Origin: an uncultured Eubacterium sp.
Lineage (GTDB): Bacteria; Bacillota; Clostridia; Lachnospirales; Lachnospiraceae
NCBI GenBank assembly: GCA_945910225.1
Contig: CAMDYG010000001.1
Location: 1 to 64,000 of the forward strand
Length of the DNA: 64,000 nt
Reading direction: 5' to 3'
How positions within the stretch are numbered: the stretch's first letter is position 1; each line of letters starts with the position of its first letter. The position numbers were made by a program, and so were the translations under genes. Below the pieces are notes generated by a model. That model made no database searches. It was not told the origin of the DNA and saw only the letters and a program-made list of their open reading frames with translations. Below are positions 1 through 9,894 of this stretch, piece by piece.

Positions 1-423
1 TTAAAGGAAGCACTTGATCCAAGCTTTAAGGTATATGCAGAAAATGTTGTTAAGAATGCATCAGCACTTGCTAACGGACTTATGAACAGAGGATTTGATA
101 TAGTATCTGGTGGTACAGATAACCATCTTATGCTTGTTAACCTCTTAAGCAAGGGCAAGACTGGTAAGGAAGTTGAGAAACTTCTTGATGCAGCTAATAT
201 TACATGTAATAAGAACACAATTCCTAATGATCCGGCTTCTCCATTCGTAACAAGCGGTATCAGACTTGGTACAGCAGCTGTTACAACAAGAGGCTTCAAT
301 GAGGCAGATATGGATGTTGTTGCAGAAGCAATTGCACTTCTTGTTGATGATGTTGATGCTAATCAGGATAAGGCTATGGAGATGGTTAAGTCTCTTACAG
401 ATAAGTATCCTCTCTATGAATAA
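1..423 (+). CDS. glyA: Serine hydroxymethyltransferase, C-terminal part (cut by window edge)
   Basis: This is the C-terminal third of the PLP enzyme that converts serine plus tetrahydrofolate to glycine and 5,10-methylene-THF in the cytoplasm. The reading frame is open from base 1 and the true start lies upstream. The stretch ...[12 protein letters not shown], the NTIPND segment and [15 protein letters not shown] are hallmarks of the C-terminal domain of GlyA. The active-site lysine lies in the missing part. A strong hairpin terminator follows within 25 bases, so this is the last gene of its transcript. Identification is secure. Confidence 0.95.
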   Translation, partial: LKEALDPSFKVYAENVVKNASALANGLMNRGFDIVSGGTDNHLMLVNLLSKGKTGKEVEKLLDAANITCNKNTIPNDPASPFVTSGIRLGTAAVTTRGFNEADMDVVAEAIALLVDDVDANQDKAMEMVKSLTDKYPLYE

Positions 424-444
424 TTAATACGAATATGAGTTATA

Positions 445-483
445 AGACATGTGGTATATGATATATACCATGTGTCTTTTTTT
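445..483 (+). terminator. Rho-independent terminator of glyA
   Basis: A 15-bp stem (two G-U pairs) formed by AGACATGTGGTATAT and ATATACCATGTGTCT encloses a 3-nt loop and runs into seven T residues. It starts 22 bases after the glyA stop codon. Confidence 0.9.
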
Positions 484-576
484 ATGCACAGATATCTCTG
501 GAAAAATATAGATATAAATGTATGAAACAGGAAAAATGTGAATACACTATAAACGTCTATATCAGAAGGAGGAGCT

Positions 577-1977
577 ATGCGTAGAAAAAGAATTGCTTTA
601 GTGACATCTTTACTAATGATAGTTGTACTTATGACAGGGGTATTTACGACAGGAAGAAGTGGATATGCTCTGGCATCAGAGAAAAAAACTGACAACAGCG
701 TATCAGAGAGCCGTTGGAGGGTAGATGGATTACAGACAAAAGGAGAGGATACATCAAAGGATATACAAGTCGATATAAAATATGAGTATGATAAAACTCA
801 TTGGAGACATAATTATTATTTCACATATGTTATACCAGAAAATTACAATGATAATAAGATTAGTATTAATATGATAAGTGATCTTGAAAAGTTTTTTGAT
901 GCAGAGACCTATGTACCAGGAGATGGGGGAAATTTTTATGTCAATATAATTAATAAGTCTGACAAGAAATATATATATAACAAAGGAAGTTTAAAAATAA
1001 CAGATGGTAACTACACCGGATTGGAAGACGCAGACAGAACGTTCACATACAACAATTCAGATGGTGGTTATGTAAAAGATGCCATAACATTTACAAACAG
1101 ACCAATAAGTGCGGAAAGTACGATATGGAGGACAAGCAATTCCGCTTTGAAAGAATTGCTTGGAATTAAAGATAGTTCATCAGAGCATTATAGCAATGAT
1201 AAAATATCAGCGGCGCTGATTAGTAATGGATATGAAAATGGACTGGATGACCTTGATGAGTATTATTTAGATTATATGAATGAAAAATATAATACAAATA
1301 ATAAAACATTGGAAGATTTTGATGTAAAGCAGATATGCGATTCAATATTTAATGGAGTGTGTTTTAATCCGAGGGAATCCAATAGTGAAATAGCACAGCT
1401 TGGATACAATATGTATTATAATAATCTTCTTATGCTGACTATGGATGATATAAAAGCTGGTAATGATGACTGCATTGCTGGACGTTATTCTGTAGGAAGC
1501 TGGATGCGTGGGGAGAATAATGCAGATGAATATATGGAGGGAAAGACAGGCGTTCTGGAATCTGGAATGAAAGAGAGTAAGAATATTATGAATGTCCATA
1601 TATGTATTAATGGTCCATATACCACTAATCCTTATCAGGGTACGATGTGGGGACTTGGACTGGAATTTTCATTAGTGGTATATAATGAAATAAAAGAGTC
1701 AGAGCCAGAGACGCCTACGCAAAAACCGACAGAAAAGGGGACAATATCCGACACATCAAGTGAAGAGGAATATGTTACAATACCATCTGATGTAATAAGT
1801 TCAACATACAGTGAAGTTCAGCAGGAGGTCGCAGCTGATGAAGAAAGCGTAAAGACTGGAGATAGTAAGAAGATATATGTATATATTTTTATTGGAGGTA
1901 TCTCAATAGCAGCAATCACGTTAATTTGTATATATGAGTGGAAAAGGAATGGATTACCAGTTAAAAAGAAGAAATAA
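577..1977 (+). CDS. Secreted surface protein with C-terminal TGD-type anchor
   Basis: I do not recognise the family of this 466-residue protein. The N-terminus (MRRKRIALVTSLLMIVVLMTG) is a signal peptide, with likely cleavage near residue 33 after YALA. The body is rich in Asn, Asp and Tyr, with no repeats I can name. Residues about 375-405 form a Pro/Thr/Ser/Glu-rich spacer typical of a wall-spanning stalk. The C-terminus has VKTGD, a single hydrophobic helix and a basic end (KRNGLPVKKKK). That order matches a sorting-signal layout with TGD in place of LPxTG, but could also be a simple membrane anchor. The start is fixed by GGAGGAG seven bases upstream. It is monocistronic, lying between the glyA terminator and a stem-loop. 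Confidence 0.75.
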   Translation: MRRKRIALVTSLLMIVVLMTGVFTTGRSGYALASEKKTDNSVSESRWRVDGLQTKGEDTSKDIQVDIKYEYDKTHWRHNYYFTYVIPENYNDNKISINMISDLEKFFDAETYVPGDGGNFYVNIINKSDKKYIYNKGSLKITDGNYTGLEDADRTFTYNNSDGGYVKDAITFTNRPISAESTIWRTSNSALKELLGIKDSSSEHYSNDKISAALISNGYENGLDDLDEYYLDYMNEKYNTNNKTLEDFDVKQICDSIFNGVCFNPRESNSEIAQLGYNMYYNNLLMLTMDDIKAGNDDCIAGRYSVGSWMRGENNADEYMEGKTGVLESGMKESKNIMNVHICINGPYTTNPYQGTMWGLGLEFSLVVYNEIKESEPETPTQKPTEKGTISDTSSEEEYVTIPSDVISSTYSEVQQEVAADEESVKTGDSKKIYVYIFIGGISIAAITLICIYEWKRNGLPVKKKK

Positions 1978-2028
1978 TAAGTGAAAATATTGATTATAGA
2001 TGATATAATCGTAAGCAATGATTGGTAA

Positions 2029-2074
2029 CGGACACAGGTAATTGATATTGAATCGATTCACTTACCTGTGTCTG
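2029..2074 (+). other. Strong intergenic stem-loop without a U tract
   Basis: GACACAGGTAA (2031-2041) pairs perfectly with TTACCTGTGTC (2062-2072), extended by one G-U and one C-G pair, around a 20-nt loop. No T run follows, so it is a poor intrinsic terminator. It ends 37 bases before the next start codon, so it may be a processing or regulatory hairpin. Confidence 0.6.
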
Positions 2075-2111
2075 TGATTTATAAACTATATAAAGAAAAG
2101 GAACAAGAATT

Positions 2112-2711
2112 ATGAGACATTTTTCCAGAACTGAATTAAAAGCGGCTATAAATATGCTTAAGGAGTTTACTTCAAAGGGTAATTTCGCTGTCCTTATGTA
2201 CATGGCAGATAAGGATAAGCTGGAGGTATCACAGACACTCAATTCAGACATGAGCTGCTTTTTGTTATACGGAAGCATTCAGCCGATTGCATTTTTCTTT
2301 GCGGAAAATATACCGATGACAGCTGGAGAGTTAGAAGAGATTATTAATAAGCAGTCTGAAATCTATGAAGAAGAGATGAAGGAATATAAGGCTGCGTTAG
2401 AAGAAAGTGGTGTAGACAGTGGATTATTTATTACAAAATATGAGAGTATGATACATACATTTATAGCTTATGACCCTGACGAAAGCGGAGAAAGAAACTG
2501 CTATGCTCCATTTATAGAAGGTGCATTTAATGTTGAGCCGGGAAAGGGACAGATTGTAAATGAAGTGATGAGACTTGAAGTATATGATGACGAATATGAA
2601 GATGACTGTGTAATACAGAAAAAACATTTTGTGTATCTTCCGTCAATAAAGTTTATGGGTGCATTTAATATGAGAATGATGATGAGCATGGTAAGTGCCC
2701 AGTATAACTGA
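2112..2711 (+). CDS. Protein of unknown function, 199 residues
   Basis: I do not recognise this protein. It has no signal peptide or membrane helix and is acidic. It contains a likely coiled or helical stretch at residues about 75-105 (TAGELEEIINKQSEIYEEEM). Toward the end it carries an acidic DDEYEDD patch and a Met-rich tail (MGAFNMRMMMSMVS). The start ATG at 2112 follows an AAAGGAACAAG ribosome-binding site. It lies alone between a stem-loop and a promoter. Codon use looks like the neighbouring genes, so it is probably a real cytoplasmic protein. Confidence 0.7.
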   Translation: MRHFSRTELKAAINMLKEFTSKGNFAVLMYMADKDKLEVSQTLNSDMSCFLLYGSIQPIAFFFAENIPMTAGELEEIINKQSEIYEEEMKEYKAALEESGVDSGLFITKYESMIHTFIAYDPDESGERNCYAPFIEGAFNVEPGKGQIVNEVMRLEVYDDEYEDDCVIQKKHFVYLPSIKFMGAFNMRMMMSMVSAQYN

Positions 2712-2757
2712 TTAAATAAACAAAATATTTATCAATTCTTAAAATTCTATAATCTGT

Positions 2758-2786
2758 TTGAACCTCAAACTCTCATATAGTATAGT
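2758..2786 (+). promoter_or_regulatory. Promoter of AI-2E-family permease gene
   Basis: TTGAAC and TATAGT are separated by 17 bases. The -10 ends three bases before an upstream ATG at 2789. Transcription would therefore start beyond that ATG, which argues for translation from 2819. Confidence 0.6.
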
Positions 2787-2818
2787 TAATGTATCAGTTG
2801 GACGAGCATGGAGGGGTT

Positions 2819-3994
2819 ATGAAAAACAGACATTTTAAAGATAGTCAGGTTGTTAAGGGCATTATTATAGGTGCAGTGCTGATAGTGATATATCTTGCTC
2901 TTAACAATGTGACTGGAATTCTTAATTCTATATCATATCTTGCAGGTCTTGTGATGCCTTTTATAATAGGTGGCGTTATTGCATTTGTATTTAATGTACC
3001 AATGAGAGCAATAGAAAAGGGCCTGAACCGATTCAGCGCTAAACACTGCAAAAAGAATCATCCGGTACTTATAAGAACAATATCATATATGTTTACGCTT
3101 ATAGCAATAATAGCTGTAATTACGGGAGTGCTTTTTGTAGTTGTTCCTGAGCTGGTAAATACAATAGCTGACCTTATAAGCCAGGTTCCAGATGCTGTGA
3201 ATAATGTTATTTACTGGTTACAGAAGAAACTTTCAGCTTATCCTGAATATGAAGAAAAGTTAAGCAATATATCAATTAACTGGGATACAGTTCTTGGCAA
3301 TGTTATGAACTTCTTATCAATAGGGACTAAGGGAATAATTAATGGTGGAATAGGAGCTATAAGTGGCTTGTTTTCGGGAATTACGAATTTCTTTATCGGA
3401 TTTGTTTTTTCTGTCTATGTGCTGTTTCAGAAGGAGAAGCTTACAGCACAGTGCAAGAAACTTATGTATGTTCTGCTGCCGGAGAAAAAGGCAGATCGTA
3501 TAGTTGAAGTGCTCCGTCTGACTAATACAACATTTTCTAATTTCTTATCAGGACAGTGCCTTGAGGCATGTATTCTTGGAACTATGTTTGTTATTACGCT
3601 TAGTATCTTAAGAATGCCATATGCACTTCTGATAGGCATTATTATAGCTGTAACAGCACTTATACCTATAGTTGGTGCATTTATAGGCTGTGCAGTTGGA
3701 ATTATTCTTATTATGATGACAAGTCCTGTGAAAGCGCTTATATTTGTGGCAGTTTTCCTTACATTGCAACAGATAGAAGGTAATCTTATATATCCACATG
3801 TTGTTGGCAATTCTGTTGGGCTTCCGGGAATGTGGGTGCTTGTTGCTGTAACAATTGGTGGCAACCTGTTCGGAATAATGGGGATGCTTACATTTATCCC
3901 TATAAGCTCAGTGTGCTATGCGCTTCTTCGGACATATGTTAACAGAAGAGTTGAAGAAAAAGAAATTGATATATCTAAATTAACAATCAAATGA
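2819..3994 (+). CDS. AI-2E family (UPF0118) permease
   Basis: This is a multi-pass membrane protein of about 391 residues of the AI-2E/UPF0118 family. Members export small solutes or ions; the autoinducer-2 role holds only for some, so the substrate is unknown. Two N-terminal helices (about residues 10-60) are followed by another near 85-110. A large amphipathic outside loop covers residues about 115-190. A C-terminal helix block contains the family signature PHVVGNSVGLPGMWVLVAV. An upstream ATG at 2789 is possible, but GGAGGGG at 2810-2816 sits just before the ATG at 2819 and a promoter ends at 2786, so 2819 is preferred. The gene appears monocistronic. Confidence 0.88.
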   Translation: MKNRHFKDSQVVKGIIIGAVLIVIYLALNNVTGILNSISYLAGLVMPFIIGGVIAFVFNVPMRAIEKGLNRFSAKHCKKNHPVLIRTISYMFTLIAIIAVITGVLFVVVPELVNTIADLISQVPDAVNNVIYWLQKKLSAYPEYEEKLSNISINWDTVLGNVMNFLSIGTKGIINGGIGAISGLFSGITNFFIGFVFSVYVLFQKEKLTAQCKKLMYVLLPEKKADRIVEVLRLTNTTFSNFLSGQCLEACILGTMFVITLSILRMPYALLIGIIIAVTALIPIVGAFIGCAVGIILIMMTSPVKALIFVAVFLTLQQIEGNLIYPHVVGNSVGLPGMWVLVAVTIGGNLFGIMGMLTFIPISSVCYALLRTYVNRRVEEKEIDISKLTIK

Positions 3995-4141
3995 TACACC
4001 ATCTGAATATTGCTCCTGATCCGAGGAGATTAGCTATATATATGTTCCGGTAAACCATGATGTCTATGGTTGATTTAAATTACTGTTTATATTATTATGA
4101 ATATAATTATAACGAACAACTTAATATAAAGGAGCATTAAT

Positions 4142-5405
4142 ATGAAAAAAAGGGGTAGCAAGAAGACTGTGTACTCTGGGATTACTTTTTGCTGTTGTTT
4201 TGTCGGGATGTAGCACATCTGGAAATAATGGTAATGGTAGTGAATCATCAGGAGAAAAGTCGGAAGACGTTGTAACATTAAAAGTGTGGGCAGAAAAAGA
4301 TGGCGTTGATACTGTGGCTAAGATGGTAGACAGCTTCAAGGAACATTATAAAGATGAAGCTGAGTTTGACATTACAATTGAAATTCAGGCAGATTCTAAG
4401 GTACGAGACACTATGCTTACGGATGTACATAATGGTGCGGATGTATTTTCATTTCCGGACGATCAGATTATATCTTTAGCTGCTGGAGGGGTTCTGATGC
4501 CAGTGCCTAATGCAGACGAGGTTGCATCTGCAAATATTCAGGATGCAGTAGAAGCAGCTACGTTAAATGATACGCTATACGGATATCCGATGACAGCAGA
4601 TAATGGATATTTTATGTATTATAATAAGAATTATTTCTCTGATGATGATGTGAAGTCATTGGATAAGATGCTGTCAATAGCTGCGGCTAATGATAAAAAG
4701 GTAGCTATGGAATTTAACTCTGGATGGTATTTATATGCATTTTTTGGAAATACCGGACTTAATTTGTCAATCAAATCTGATGGCGTAACTAATGACTGTA
4801 ACTGGAATTCAGAATCAGGTGATATAACAGGAGTGGCAATTAAGCAGGCATTAAGTGATATTGTTTCTAATCCGGGATTTGCCAACATGCCTAATGGTGA
4901 TATAGCAACAGAGATTAAGAATGGAAATGTTATTGCAGGAATAAGTGGTGTATGGGATGTTATGAATGTTAAGGAAGCATGGGGGGATGATTATGGAGCA
5001 TGTAAGCTTCCGACGTATACAGTTTCTGGAAAAGAAGTCCAGATGGCATCGTTTACAGGTTATAAGATGATGGGCGTGAATGCTTATTCTCAAAACAAAG
5101 AATGGGCATGTAAACTGGCTGACTGGATGACTAATCAGGAAAATCAGGAACTTAGATTTACAGAAAGAAATCAGGGACCTTCCAATAGTCAGGCTGCATC
5201 ATCTGAAGAAATTAAAAAGGTTGCAGCAATTCAGGCAATAATAACACAGTCTCAATACGGAACATTGCAGAGAGTGGGAAACAGTTATTGGGATGCATGT
5301 ACAAAATTTGCTAATACAGTACTTAGCGGAAGTAACAGTGGACTATCGGATCAGGAAGTTATGGATTCGTTTGTCAGCGAGATAACTGCCTCTACTGTAA
5401 AGTAG
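4142..5405 (+). CDS. Sugar-type ABC solute-binding lipoprotein, frameshifted in the signal peptide
   Basis: The product resembles family 1 extracellular solute-binding proteins, lipid-anchored receptors of carbohydrate ABC importers. The ribosome-binding site GGAG (4131-4134) and ATG (4142) are in place. The ATG frame then crosses A7 (4145-4151) and G4 (4152-4155) and stops at 4211. One base fewer in this tract gives a perfect lipoprotein signal: two lysines, RRLCTLGLLFAVV, then lipobox LSGC, joined to the long frame ending at 5405. The remainder is intact and typical (TLKVWAEKDG near the mature N-terminus; LYGYPMTADNGYFMYYNK). As read, only a weak TTG at 4200 could start it, without a signal. 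It may be a sequencing error, a slippage switch or a pseudogene. No permease or ATPase genes adjoin; a broken chemoreceptor follows. Confidence 0.8.
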
Positions 5406-5445
5406 TGTTTTGCACAGTACTTCAGAAAAGAAATGGAGAACAAGA

Positions 5446-7178
5446 ATGAATAATAAAAAAAGAACAAGCCTGAAGATACTAATACTTTTGCCAGTGTTTA
5501 TACTTGGAGCTTTATCTATAATATGTAATGTAATGGCTATAAATAATATAAGGACAGTGAATTCTAATGCATCAGATATAGCAGATAACAGCATGAAGAG
5601 TGTTTCAGATCTTGGAGAGATAAAAAATGAAATTCAGTCTATTCATAACCTGGGGTTATCTCATATTATTGCAACAGATCTTAATACTATGATATCAGTA
5701 GTTGGCGAGATTAATGATGAGCAGGAAGAATTGGAACAGAAACTGACAGAGTATAAAAAATATGTTAGTGAAGATGATGAGGATATATATGATTCGTTAG
5801 TAGGTAATTACCAGACCATGAAATATGAACTTGGAAATCTTATGGCATATAGTGCATTAGGCAAAAACGAAGAGGCTTATGCCATTGCTAATGGAGCGGT
5901 AAATGATAGTAGTATAGCTATTCAGAAGGATATAGGAGTATTAAGTGAACATGCTAATGAATCAGCAGCTAATGCAAGACAGGGATTATCAAAGGTATAT
6001 TTCAGCTCGCTTGTTAGCAATGGTATAGTAATTATTGTTAGTGTGATTCTGATTATTGTAGCAATATACTGCGTTATGAAATATATAATCACACAATCAC
6101 CGCAACTAATAAAGATATCAGGGATATTGTCAAAGGAATAGATGAAGGAGAAGGTGATCTGACAAAACGAGTCAGTATAATTTCTAATGATGAAATAGCA
6201 GATCTTGGTAATGGTATCAACCTTTTTATGGATAAGTTGCAACATATTTTAAAACTTATTATTGAGAACACTAATTACATGGAGAATGTTGTTGCAGATG
6301 TTGATGTCAGCGTTACACAATCTAATGATAGCGCGTCTGATTTATCAGCTATGACATAAGAGTTGTCGGCTACAATGCAGGATGTTGGACTTTCAGTTAA
6401 CGCTATTAATAATAATGCAGAAGATATACGTAATGATGTGGAACTTATAGCATCTAAGTCAGACGACATTAACCAATTCTCAAAGGAGATGAAATCTAAT
6501 GCGGAAAAGATTGAGAGTGATGCAAGATACAATATGAGTCAGACAAGTGAGAAGGTTGGAAATATTCTGGATGTGCTTAATAAGGCAATAGAGGATAGTA
6601 AGAGTGTAGATCAGGTTAATAATCTTACTAATGATATCCTTAATATATCAAGCCAGACTAATCTTCTTGCACTCAATGCCTCAATTGAAGCGGCAAGAGC
6701 AGGCGAAGCGGGTAAAGGCTTTGCTGTTGTAGCTGACGAAATACGTCAGTTGGCAGATTCAAGCCGCGAAACAGCTAATAAGATACAAAGTATTAATTCG
6801 ATTGTTGTTACAGCTGTTAATAATTTATCGGATAATGCCAATAATCTGGTATCTTATATGCAGCAGACTATTCTTCCAGAATTTGAGATGTTTGTAGACA
6901 GTGGTGTAAAGTACAAAGAAAATGCTTCTTATATAGAGAGTGCAATGAATGAATTCGCTGAGAAAACAGATGTTTTAAAGAAGAATATGGATGAAATAAC
7001 TGGCTCAATCAACACAATAACAACAGCCGTAGATGATGGAGCAGCCGGGGTAAATAATGCTGCAATAAGCACTCAGAGCCTTGTTGAGGATATTGTTAAT
7101 ATAAGTAATAAGATGACAGAGAATAAAAATATAGCGCAGAATCTTAAGGATAGTACTAATATATTTGCAAAATTCTGA
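5446..7178 (+). pseudogene. Methyl-accepting chemotaxis protein, disrupted by a frameshift and a stop
   Basis: This would be a transmembrane chemoreceptor: helix 1 (LKILILLPVFILGALSIICN), a four-helix-bundle-like outside sensor, helix 2 near 6005-6080, a HAMP linker and a cytoplasmic signalling hairpin. The hairpin tip is well conserved ([32 protein letters not shown]). Two lesions break it. Near 6094 one C seems lost; ACACCAATCACC would give the conserved HAMP proline and continue into TNKDIRDIVKGIDEGEGDL. At 6357-6359 a TAA replaces what is probably CAA or GAA before ELSATMQDV. The start ATG (5446) follows GGAG with seven-base spacing, 41 bases after the binding-protein gene. The two genes were probably a ligand-sensing pair. 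The fragments are 5446-6141 and 6096-7178. Confidence 0.85.
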
Positions 7179-7195
7179 CAATAAAACTAAAAACT

Positions 7196-7238
7196 AAAAG
7201 GGACATCTCACTACGCAATTAGCGAGATGTCCCTTTTT
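7196..7238. terminator. Bidirectional terminator between chemoreceptor remnant and argG
   Basis: AAAAGGGACATCTC pairs perfectly with GAGATGTCCCTTTT around a 14-nt loop. A T run lies on one side and an A run on the other, so it can serve both convergent genes. Confidence 0.92.
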
Positions 7239-7245
7239 AGGTATA

Positions 7246-8472
7246 TTATTTGTTATTCTTTTTTTCGTTCTCAAGCTTCTTCATAGCTCTTACCTTAAGT
7301 GAAAGACCAAAGAGGTTGATGAAACCGTCAGCGTCGTGATGATCATACATATCACCTGTCTTGAATGATGCGATTGATTCATTGTAGAGTGAATATGGAG
7401 AAGTTGTTCCAGCCTTGATGATGTTACCCTTATAAAGTCTGAACTTAACTTCACCTGTTACATATTCCTGAGTCTTCTCAACGAATGCCTGAAGTGCTTC
7501 ACGAAGAGGTGTCTCCCACTTTCCTTCGTAAACAACCTGTGCAAACTTATTGCCAACATCCATTTTGAATGTTGTTGTATCTCTGTCGAGAACTAATTCT
7601 TCAAGCTGCTGATGAGCTTCATAAAGAATTGTTCCACCAGGAGTCTCATATACACCACGAGACTTCATACCAACAACACGGTTCTCAACGATATCAATGA
7701 TACCAATACCATGCTTAGCTCCAAGTCTGTTAAGCTCTCTGATGATATCAGAAACCTTCATGGCCTTGCCGTTAACTGACTTTGGAACACCTTTTTCAAA
7801 TGTCATAGTAACATATTCAGGTTCATCTGGAGCTTCCTCAGGAGTGCATCCAAGAACTAATAAATGCTTGTAGTTAGGCTCGTTAGCTGGATCTTCAAGT
7901 TCAAGACCTTCATGGCTGATATGCCAGATGTTACGATCACGGCTGTAGCTGCAGTCTGTGCTGAATGGAAGATGAATACCATGCTGTCTGCAGTATTCAA
8001 TCTCATCTTCACGGGACTGGAGCTTCCAGTTAGAATCTCTCCAAGGAGCGATAATCTTGATATCTGGAGCTAATGCCTTGATTGTAAGCTCGAATCTGAT
8101 CTGATCATTACCCTTACCAGTAGCACCATGGCAGATAGCAACAGCACCTTCCTTGCGGGCAATTTCTACAAGTCTCTTAGCGATAAGAGGTCTTGCCATT
8201 GAAGTACCAAGTAAATATTTATTTTCATAAACAGCGTGTGCCTGAACACAAGGAACGATGTAGTTGTCACAGAACTCATCAGTGATATCTTCTATGTATA
8301 ACTTAGCAGCACCACAAGAGAGAGCTCTCTGCTCAAGTCCGTCTAACTCCTCTTCCTGACCACAGTCTGCACATACGCAGACAACATCATAGTTGTAAGT
8401 TTCCTTTAACCATGGGATTATGGCAGTTGTGTCAAGTCCGCCAGAATAAGCAAGAATAACTTTTTCTTTCAT
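7246..8472 (-). CDS. argG: Argininosuccinate synthase
   Basis: The enzyme joins citrulline and aspartate with ATP to give argininosuccinate, the penultimate arginine step, in the cytoplasm. The N-terminus [11 protein letters not shown] (residues 8-18) is the PP-loop of the ATP pyrophosphatase fold. [19 protein letters not shown] and the later GRKS-like region are typical of ArgG. At 408 residues it is full length. The start at 8472 follows GGAGG eight bases upstream on the minus strand. It is divergent from argC with a shared control region containing ARG-box-like sites. No argH or argF lies in this window. Confidence 0.97.
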   Translation of the reverse strand: MKEKVILAYSGGLDTTAIIPWLKETYNYDVVCVCADCGQEEELDGLEQRALSCGAAKLYIEDITDEFCDNYIVPCVQAHAVYENKYLLGTSMARPLIAKRLVEIARKEGAVAICHGATGKGNDQIRFELTIKALAPDIKIIAPWRDSNWKLQSREDEIEYCRQHGIHLPFSTDCSYSRDRNIWHISHEGLELEDPANEPNYKHLLVLGCTPEEAPDEPEYVTMTFEKGVPKSVNGKAMKVSDIIRELNRLGAKHGIGIIDIVENRVVGMKSRGVYETPGGTILYEAHQQLEELVLDRDTTTFKMDVGNKFAQVVYEGKWETPLREALQAFVEKTQEYVTGEVKFRLYKGNIIKAGTTSPYSLYNESIASFKTGDMYDHHDADGFINLFGLSLKVRAMKKLENEKKNNK

Positions 8473-8542
8473 TATAGAATCCTCCGTAAATATTATCTTT
8501 CACATAGCATTGAATAACTAGCCAGCTATGCACCTGCAACAT

Positions 8543-8571
8543 ATAATAAACCACTTCATATAAAAATGCAA
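8543..8571 (-). promoter_or_regulatory. argG promoter
   Basis: On the minus strand TTGCAT (8566-8571) and TATTAT (8543-8548) are separated by 17 bases, about 70 bases upstream of the argG start. The -35 lies next to ATGCAT-rich sites, consistent with arginine repression. Confidence 0.5.
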
Positions 8572-8731
8572 CATAAAATTATGCATAATATTCACGATTA
8601 TGCAATAAAAATGCATAAATATAAAAATTATTTAAAATATCCTTTACATGAGAAAAAAAGTTGCTATAATGTAGGTTATCAATTCACAATTCACATGCAT
8701 TTTATGCATAAAGAATGAATATATACATTTT
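8566..8731. promoter_or_regulatory. Cluster of ARG-box-like operators
   Basis: Between argG and argC several imperfect palindromes rich in ATGCAT occur: TTATGCATAA (8579-8588), TATGCAATAAAAATGCAT (about 8599-8617), CATGCATTTTATGCATAA (about 8694-8711) and AATGAATATATACATTTT (about 8714-8731). They resemble the 18-bp Bacillus ARG box (CATGAATAAAAATKCAAK). They flank both promoters. Binding by an ArgR/AhrC-type regulator is inferred; no argR gene lies in the window. Confidence 0.6.
8643..8670 (+). promoter_or_regulatory. argCJBD promoter
   Basis: TTTACA and a perfect TATAAT are separated by 16 bases, about 95 bases before argC. ARG-box-like repeats lie just downstream, where a bound repressor would block initiation. 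Confidence 0.7.
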
Positions 8732-8765
8732 TGCTTTGAAAGACGAAAAGCAATAAGGAGGATTT

Positions 8766-9812
8766 ATGATTAAGGTTGGTATTATCGGAGCGACAGGTTA
8801 CGCAGGAAATGAACTTGTCAGATTATTATTAGGACATAAGGATGCACAGATTGTATGGCTGGGATCAAGAAGTTACATAGATCAGAATTATTCAGATGTA
8901 TATAGAAACATGTTTAAGCTCGTAGATGCAAAATGCATGGATGATAATATGGAGCAGCTTGCTAATGAAGTCGATGTTATATTTACAGCAACACCACAGG
9001 GACTGTGTGCATCGCTTGTTAATGATGAGATTCTTTCAAAGACTAAGATTATTGACCTAAGTGCTGATTTCAGACTTAAAGATGTAAATGTATATGAGAA
9101 ATGGTATAAGCTGGAGCACAAAGCACCACAGTATATTGATGAGGCTGTATATGGATTATGCGAGATTAACAGAGACAAGGTGAGCGGTAATACAAGAATC
9201 ATAGCTAATCCGGGTTGTTACACAACAACATCAATTCTTACTCTTTACCCAATGGTTAAGGAAGGAATAATCAATCCTGATACAATTATAATTGATGCCA
9301 AGAGCGGTACATCAGGGGCTGGTCGTGGAGCTAAGGTTGCTAATCTGTTCTGTGAAGTTAATGAGAGCATGAAGGCTTATGGTGTTGGAACTCACAGACA
9401 CACACCAGAGATTGAGGAGCAGTTAGGATATGCATGTGGAAGAGATGATTTAAAGCTTATCTTCACACCACATTTAGTTCCAATGAACAGAGGAATCCTT
9501 GTTACAGCATATGCCAACCTTGCCAAGGATGTTACATACGAAGATGTTAAGGCAGCATATGACAAGTACTATGATAAGGAATATTTCGTGAGAGTTCTTC
9601 CTAAAGATGTATGCCCTGAAACACGCTGGGTTGAGGGAAGCAACTTTGTTGATATAGGATTTAAGATTGAACCAAGAACTAACAGACTTATAATGATGGG
9701 TGCGTTAGATAATCTTGTTAAGGGTGCAGCAGGCCAGGCAGTACAGAATATGAACCTTCTCTTCGGACTTCCAGAGAATGAGGGCTTACAGCTTGCACCA
9801 ATGTTCCCATAA
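8766..9812 (+). CDS. argC: N-acetyl-gamma-glutamyl-phosphate reductase
   Basis: The enzyme reduces N-acetylglutamyl phosphate with NADPH to the semialdehyde, the third step of arginine synthesis. The N-terminal nucleotide-binding motif is GIIGATGYAGNELVRLL (residues 5-21). The catalytic cysteine is Cys151 in IIANPGCYTTT. The motif GTSGAGRGAK and the HRHTPEIEEQL stretch are also typical. At 348 residues the length is normal. AAGGAGG precedes the ATG by five bases. It is the first gene of argC-argJ-argB-argD. Confidence 0.97.
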   Translation: MIKVGIIGATGYAGNELVRLLLGHKDAQIVWLGSRSYIDQNYSDVYRNMFKLVDAKCMDDNMEQLANEVDVIFTATPQGLCASLVNDEILSKTKIIDLSADFRLKDVNVYEKWYKLEHKAPQYIDEAVYGLCEINRDKVSGNTRIIANPGCYTTTSILTLYPMVKEGIINPDTIIIDAKSGTSGAGRGAKVANLFCEVNESMKAYGVGTHRHTPEIEEQLGYACGRDDLKLIFTPHLVPMNRGILVTAYANLAKDVTYEDVKAAYDKYYDKEYFVRVLPKDVCPETRWVEGSNFVDIGFKIEPRTNRLIMMGALDNLVKGAAGQAVQNMNLLFGLPENEGLQLAPMFP

Positions 9813-9894
9813 TAAATGTAACGTAAATTTAGAATTTACACGACAAAACATGTGCAATAACAGAATATATGTGATGGTACAATAGGAGGATGTT

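Noticed and set aside
2789..2818. Upstream ATG of the AI-2E-family permease
   Set aside because: It lies three bases after the likely -10, so it would not be on the transcript; the ATG at 2819 has a strong ribosome-binding site.
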